From the NCBI GenBank assembly GCA_023428885.1, contig JAEYWQ010000338.1, forward strand, positions 1 to 24,498: a DNA stretch of 24,498 nt. The letters run 5' to 3'. The notes under the pieces were generated by a model. It worked only from the letters and a program-made list of their open reading frames with translations, made no database searches and had not been told where the DNA came from. Below, in pieces: positions 22,540-24,498 of the stretch. The stretch comes from Bacillota bacterium (GTDB lineage Bacteria > Bacillota > Clostridia > Lachnospirales > Lachnospiraceae). A program made the translations under genes and the position numbers. Position 1 is the stretch's first letter. Each line of letters starts with the position of its first letter.

Positions 22540-23073
22540 TTATATAGTTCCCTTACTTGAGTTTACTTCACGAATAACAATATCCGTGATAGCATTCCTA
22601 TTGTCTGTGGTCATTGTAATTATCTTAATCCCTGCTAATCGTTTTATGTTATCAATCTCTGTGTGCTCTTTATAAAATATTGTACCTAAGACACACTGAT
22701 CCCTATTTAGTAGCTTCATCAGTTCCTGCTTGAACTTAGATGATAAAAACTGTATAGGACCTATTTCATCAATAATTACTAATTTATTTGTTTTATGCGC
22801 ACAATCAAAAATCTTCAGTACAAAACTTTCAAATGCATCGATATTGATTCCATACCGCCCTATCCGAATAGCACTTTCTAAACTTACATCAGCAATTTTA
22901 ATCCTTGTACCATCCAAACCGACACACTCGAATCCAGTTCTGCCAAGCTCATTACAGATTTCTTCAGTAAAGAAACCTACACAATTCTCTTTTCCGATCA
23001 TTTGAATGATCTGTTTTATAGCTGTGGTCTTTCCAACTCTCGGTTCACCAGAAAGTAATATTTTTTTTCCCAC
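22540..23073 (-). CDS. THEP1-type nucleoside-triphosphatase (NTPase_1 family)
   Basis: A 177-residue P-loop protein. Walker A is GEPRVGKTT at 9-17 (K15), Walker B is LVIIDEIG at 98-105 (D102-E103). The overall pattern (GFFTEEICNELGRTGFECVG, later LGTIFYKEHTEIDNIK) is that of the THEP1/DUF265 nucleoside-triphosphatases, which hydrolyse NTPs and resemble adenylate-type kinases; the cellular role is unknown. It starts with GTG; AGGAG is 6-7 bases upstream. The P-loop gene upstream ends 21 bases before it, so two different nucleotide-binding proteins are co-transcribed with a deaminase. Confidence 0.88.
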   Translation of the reverse strand: MGKKILLSGEPRVGKTTAIKQIIQMIGKENCVGFFTEEICNELGRTGFECVGLDGTRIKIADVSLESAIRIGRYGINIDAFESFVLKIFDCAHKTNKLVIIDEIGPIQFLSSKFKQELMKLLNRDQCVLGTIFYKEHTEIDNIKRLAGIKIITMTTDNRNAITDIVIREVNSSKGTI

Positions 23074-23094
23074 GATAAGCTCCTAACCTTCTAT

Positions 23095-23634
23095 TTAATC
23101 CTTATCTGCATTATATTTTATTTCTTTCATAAATTTCTTTATTTCTCCACGACTCTTTAATACGATAAACTTCTTTTCTGGATACTTATTATGTAGTTGT
23201 AGGATTTTTGATCGGCTCTGCTGAGGAAATTTCCATATATACTTTAGAAACTCAAAAAATTCTTTATCTTTCTTTTCATCAAGATAAGCAGGAAGATCGG
23301 TTCGTTTCTTGCCATGACGTCTCCATGCTCCATAGATACAAGCCAAACGATTCCTATCCATAAAAATCACACAATCTGCTGCAGTAAATCGTAACTCTAG
23401 TGTACTATTATAGTTTCCATCAATAATCCAGCTCTCCCCCTCAATTAAATTCTCCTGTCTAGCAATCCACTCCGATTTTGGTGTTTCAGTCCAGCCAGGT
23501 TTCCAGTACTCGTTATCCAGATGTATGAGAGGCTGTTTGGTGATGCATGCAATATGTTTCGATAAATAGCTTTTACCGCTACCACCACTTCCAACTAGAA
23601 TTATTCTTTTATATGTGTTTCCTTGGTATATCAT
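23095..23634 (-). CDS. Adenylate-kinase-like P-loop protein ('topology modulation' family)
   Basis: A 179-residue P-loop protein with Walker A GSGGSGKS (residues 15-22), then LIHLDNEYWKPGWTETPKSEW and IDGNYNSTLELRFTAADCVI, the pattern of the AAA_17/FlaR-like 'DNA topology modulation' proteins. These are small predicted kinases of unknown substrate; the name is historical and no DNA role is implied. The lid-like WRRHGKKR is basic. Start choice: an ATG at 23670 has no ribosome site, while AAAGG lies 7 bases before the ATG at 23634, which I use. It is between the deaminase and THEP1 genes. Confidence 0.85.
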   Translation of the reverse strand: MIYQGNTYKRIILVGSGGSGKSYLSKHIACITKQPLIHLDNEYWKPGWTETPKSEWIARQENLIEGESWIIDGNYNSTLELRFTAADCVIFMDRNRLACIYGAWRRHGKKRTDLPAYLDEKKDKEFFEFLKYIWKFPQQSRSKILQLHNKYPEKKFIVLKSRGEIKKFMKEIKYNADKD

Positions 23635-23691
23635 ACAGCTACCTTTCTTTGTCTCAATCTGATCCGTCATAATACTTAATCTTTTTTAACT

Positions 23692-24348
23692 TTAGATACT
23701 GTTTAACATCCTAATTGTTTGGTCAAATACTTCTTCTACGCTAGCTCTTTTTTCTCTCAATCCCTCTAATAATTTCGCATGATGCATTCTTTTGCCTGCT
23801 TCCACCCCTTCTGGACAATAACTTCTCCAAGTATCCATAACCTTATAACTGATAAATCTTTCAAATTCAAAGCAAGTCATCCATGCAATTTCGACCTTTT
23901 CTAATAAATCAAATGGACCCTCGATATGTAATCTCTTATTTATTAAGTAATTACTTGCGTTAACCAGAGAAGTAGCTCCTCCCCAACCATCTCTTGCTGC
24001 AAATTTTACATTTTTAATACTCCCCATCACCACAGCACCAAAGCAAAATGGACATGGCTCCATCGTGGTATATAAAGTATAGCTTCGAATATCTGGATAA
24101 TCATCCTCACTTAATTGTAAAATAGCATTCGCCTCAGCATGTGCTAACTGATGGCGAAAAATCTGTGGACTCGGAGCTGAATTTTCATAGATGCGGTTTC
24201 TACCAATCGAAACAAGCTCTGACTTCTGGTTTAAGACAACTGCACCTATCGGAATAGAACCTTCTATGTAAGCCTCCCAAGCTGCTTGTAAGGCGATTTT
24301 AAATCCAAATTCAAGTTCTTTAAAACTCATCATATAAGCTTCTTTCAT
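23692..24348 (-). CDS. Nucleoside/tRNA-adenosine deaminase-like protein with C-terminal extension
   Basis: A 218-residue cytidine-deaminase-fold zinc enzyme. Zinc ligands are H70 in LAHAEANAI (with E72 as proton shuttle), C99 and C102 in TMEPCPFCFGAVV. The opening FKIALQAAWEAYIEGSIPIG resembles TadA and guanine deaminase. After the core, residues about 150-218 form an extra, mostly helical tail that TadA (about 150 residues) lacks, and the substrate loop GRNRIYENSAPSPQIF differs from the TadA consensus. I therefore do not call it tadA; a free nucleoside or base is as likely as tRNA. GGGGG lies 4 bases before the ATG. A promoter and two hairpins precede it. Confidence 0.85.
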   Translation of the reverse strand: MKEAYMMSFKELEFGFKIALQAAWEAYIEGSIPIGAVVLNQKSELVSIGRNRIYENSAPSPQIFRHQLAHAEANAILQLSEDDYPDIRSYTLYTTMEPCPFCFGAVVMGSIKNVKFAARDGWGGATSLVNASNYLINKRLHIEGPFDLLEKVEIAWMTCFEFERFISYKVMDTWRSYCPEGVEAGKRMHHAKLLEGLREKRASVEEVFDQTIRMLNSI

Positions 24349-24374
24349 CTTTCCCCCTTAGTTATATATTCTTA

Positions 24375-24420
24375 GGCGTTTGTGAAACGCCAGAACCCGC
24401 ATAAATGCGGGATATTTTTT
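24375..24420 (+). terminator. Two tandem hairpins with a plus-strand T run
   Basis: GGCGTTT/AAACGCC (24375-24381/24385-24391) is followed by CCCGCA/TGCGGG (24396-24401/24406-24411). Next comes ATATTTTTT on the plus strand, so the second hairpin is a terminator for plus-strand transcription. No plus-strand gene leads into it. Read from the minus strand, both hairpins lie in the leader of the deaminase gene, without a T run. Confidence 0.55.
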
Positions 24421-24453
24421 ATAAGAAAACAAAACAACCCCTCACTGATTTAT

Positions 24454-24482
24454 GGTATAATTGAATCACGACAAACAATCAA
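24454..24482 (-). promoter_or_regulatory. Probable promoter of the deaminase operon
   Basis: On the minus strand TTGATT (24477-24482), a 17-base spacer, and TATACC (24454-24459). Transcription would start near 24447 and give a leader of about 100 bases containing the two hairpins. The overlapping plus-strand TATAAT (24456-24461) could serve an outward promoter instead. Confidence 0.45.
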
Positions 24483-24498
24483 ATACTCATACCTCAGA

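Noticed and set aside
11360..24348. Integron-like cassette array (many small same-strand genes)
   Set aside because: No integrase gene, and the intergenic stretches share no attC-like recombination site; spacings and sequences differ from gap to gap.
24421..24498. End of an insertion sequence at the right edge
   Set aside because: The tandem hairpins and a TATAAT-like element recall sequences flanking transposons, but no terminal repeat, target duplication or transposase fragment can be read in the available bases.

Overview
The window looks like a chromosomal segment of a low-GC, plant-fibre-degrading Firmicute, most likely a Lachnospiraceae relative of Lachnoclostridium (Clostridium) phytofermentans. 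The evidence is the AT-rich sequence, strong AGGAGG-type ribosome binding sites with some GTG and TTG starts, an alpha-glucuronidase/esterase/GH2 cluster without signal peptides, and Firmicute families such as DUF2812, DUF3267, THEP1-type NTPases and many small GNAT acetyltransferases. The species is an inference, not shown by the sequence. I see no rRNA, tRNA, CRISPR array, phage gene or complete insertion sequence.

Left part (1-9.2 kb): carbohydrate utilisation. The left edge cuts the N-terminal third of an aspartoacylase/succinylglutamate desuccinylase-like zinc hydrolase (minus strand) with its own clear promoter. A GH67 alpha-glucuronidase (minus) is divergent from a sialate-O-acetylesterase-like SGNH esterase (plus), followed by a 1147-residue multidomain GH2 enzyme (plus). 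None of these three has a signal peptide, so they probably debranch and cleave imported xylan-type oligosaccharides in the cytoplasm: GH67 removes methylglucuronic acid, the esterase removes acetyl groups, and GH2 removes sugar residues. The control regions are unusual. There is a hairpin between Shine-Dalgarno and start codon for GH67, a cluster of five TATAGTT/AACTATA motifs before GH2, large nested palindromes, and a terminator-like hairpin containing the promoter of the next gene, a free-methionine-(R)-sulfoxide reductase.

Middle part (9.3-15.3 kb, all minus strand): a beta-lactamase-fold serine hydrolase; a broken DUF218 (YdcF-like) gene with an internal deletion and frameshift; a GNAT; a metallophosphoesterase preceded by an overlooked 36-codon ORF; a membrane-anchored protein of unknown function; two tandem DUF2812 paralogues; and a DUF3267 membrane zincin. 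The run from 15282 down to 11360 could be one long transcription unit. A small secreted protein gene (15449-15847) is the only plus-strand gene in the right two thirds.

Right part (16-24.4 kb, all minus strand): five of the window's six GNAT acetyltransferases, interspersed with a lipoprotein, a RibD/DHFR-like reductase, L-asparaginase I, a CxxCxxC protein, a D-amino-acid aminotransferase with palindromic operator-like repeats upstream, a THEP1-like NTPase, an adenylate-kinase-like P-loop protein and an extended nucleoside deaminase. This looks like an accessory 'housekeeping and detoxification' block. Promoters can be read before ansA and before the deaminase gene, so it is split into several transcription units. 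No integron or transposon machinery explains its assembly.
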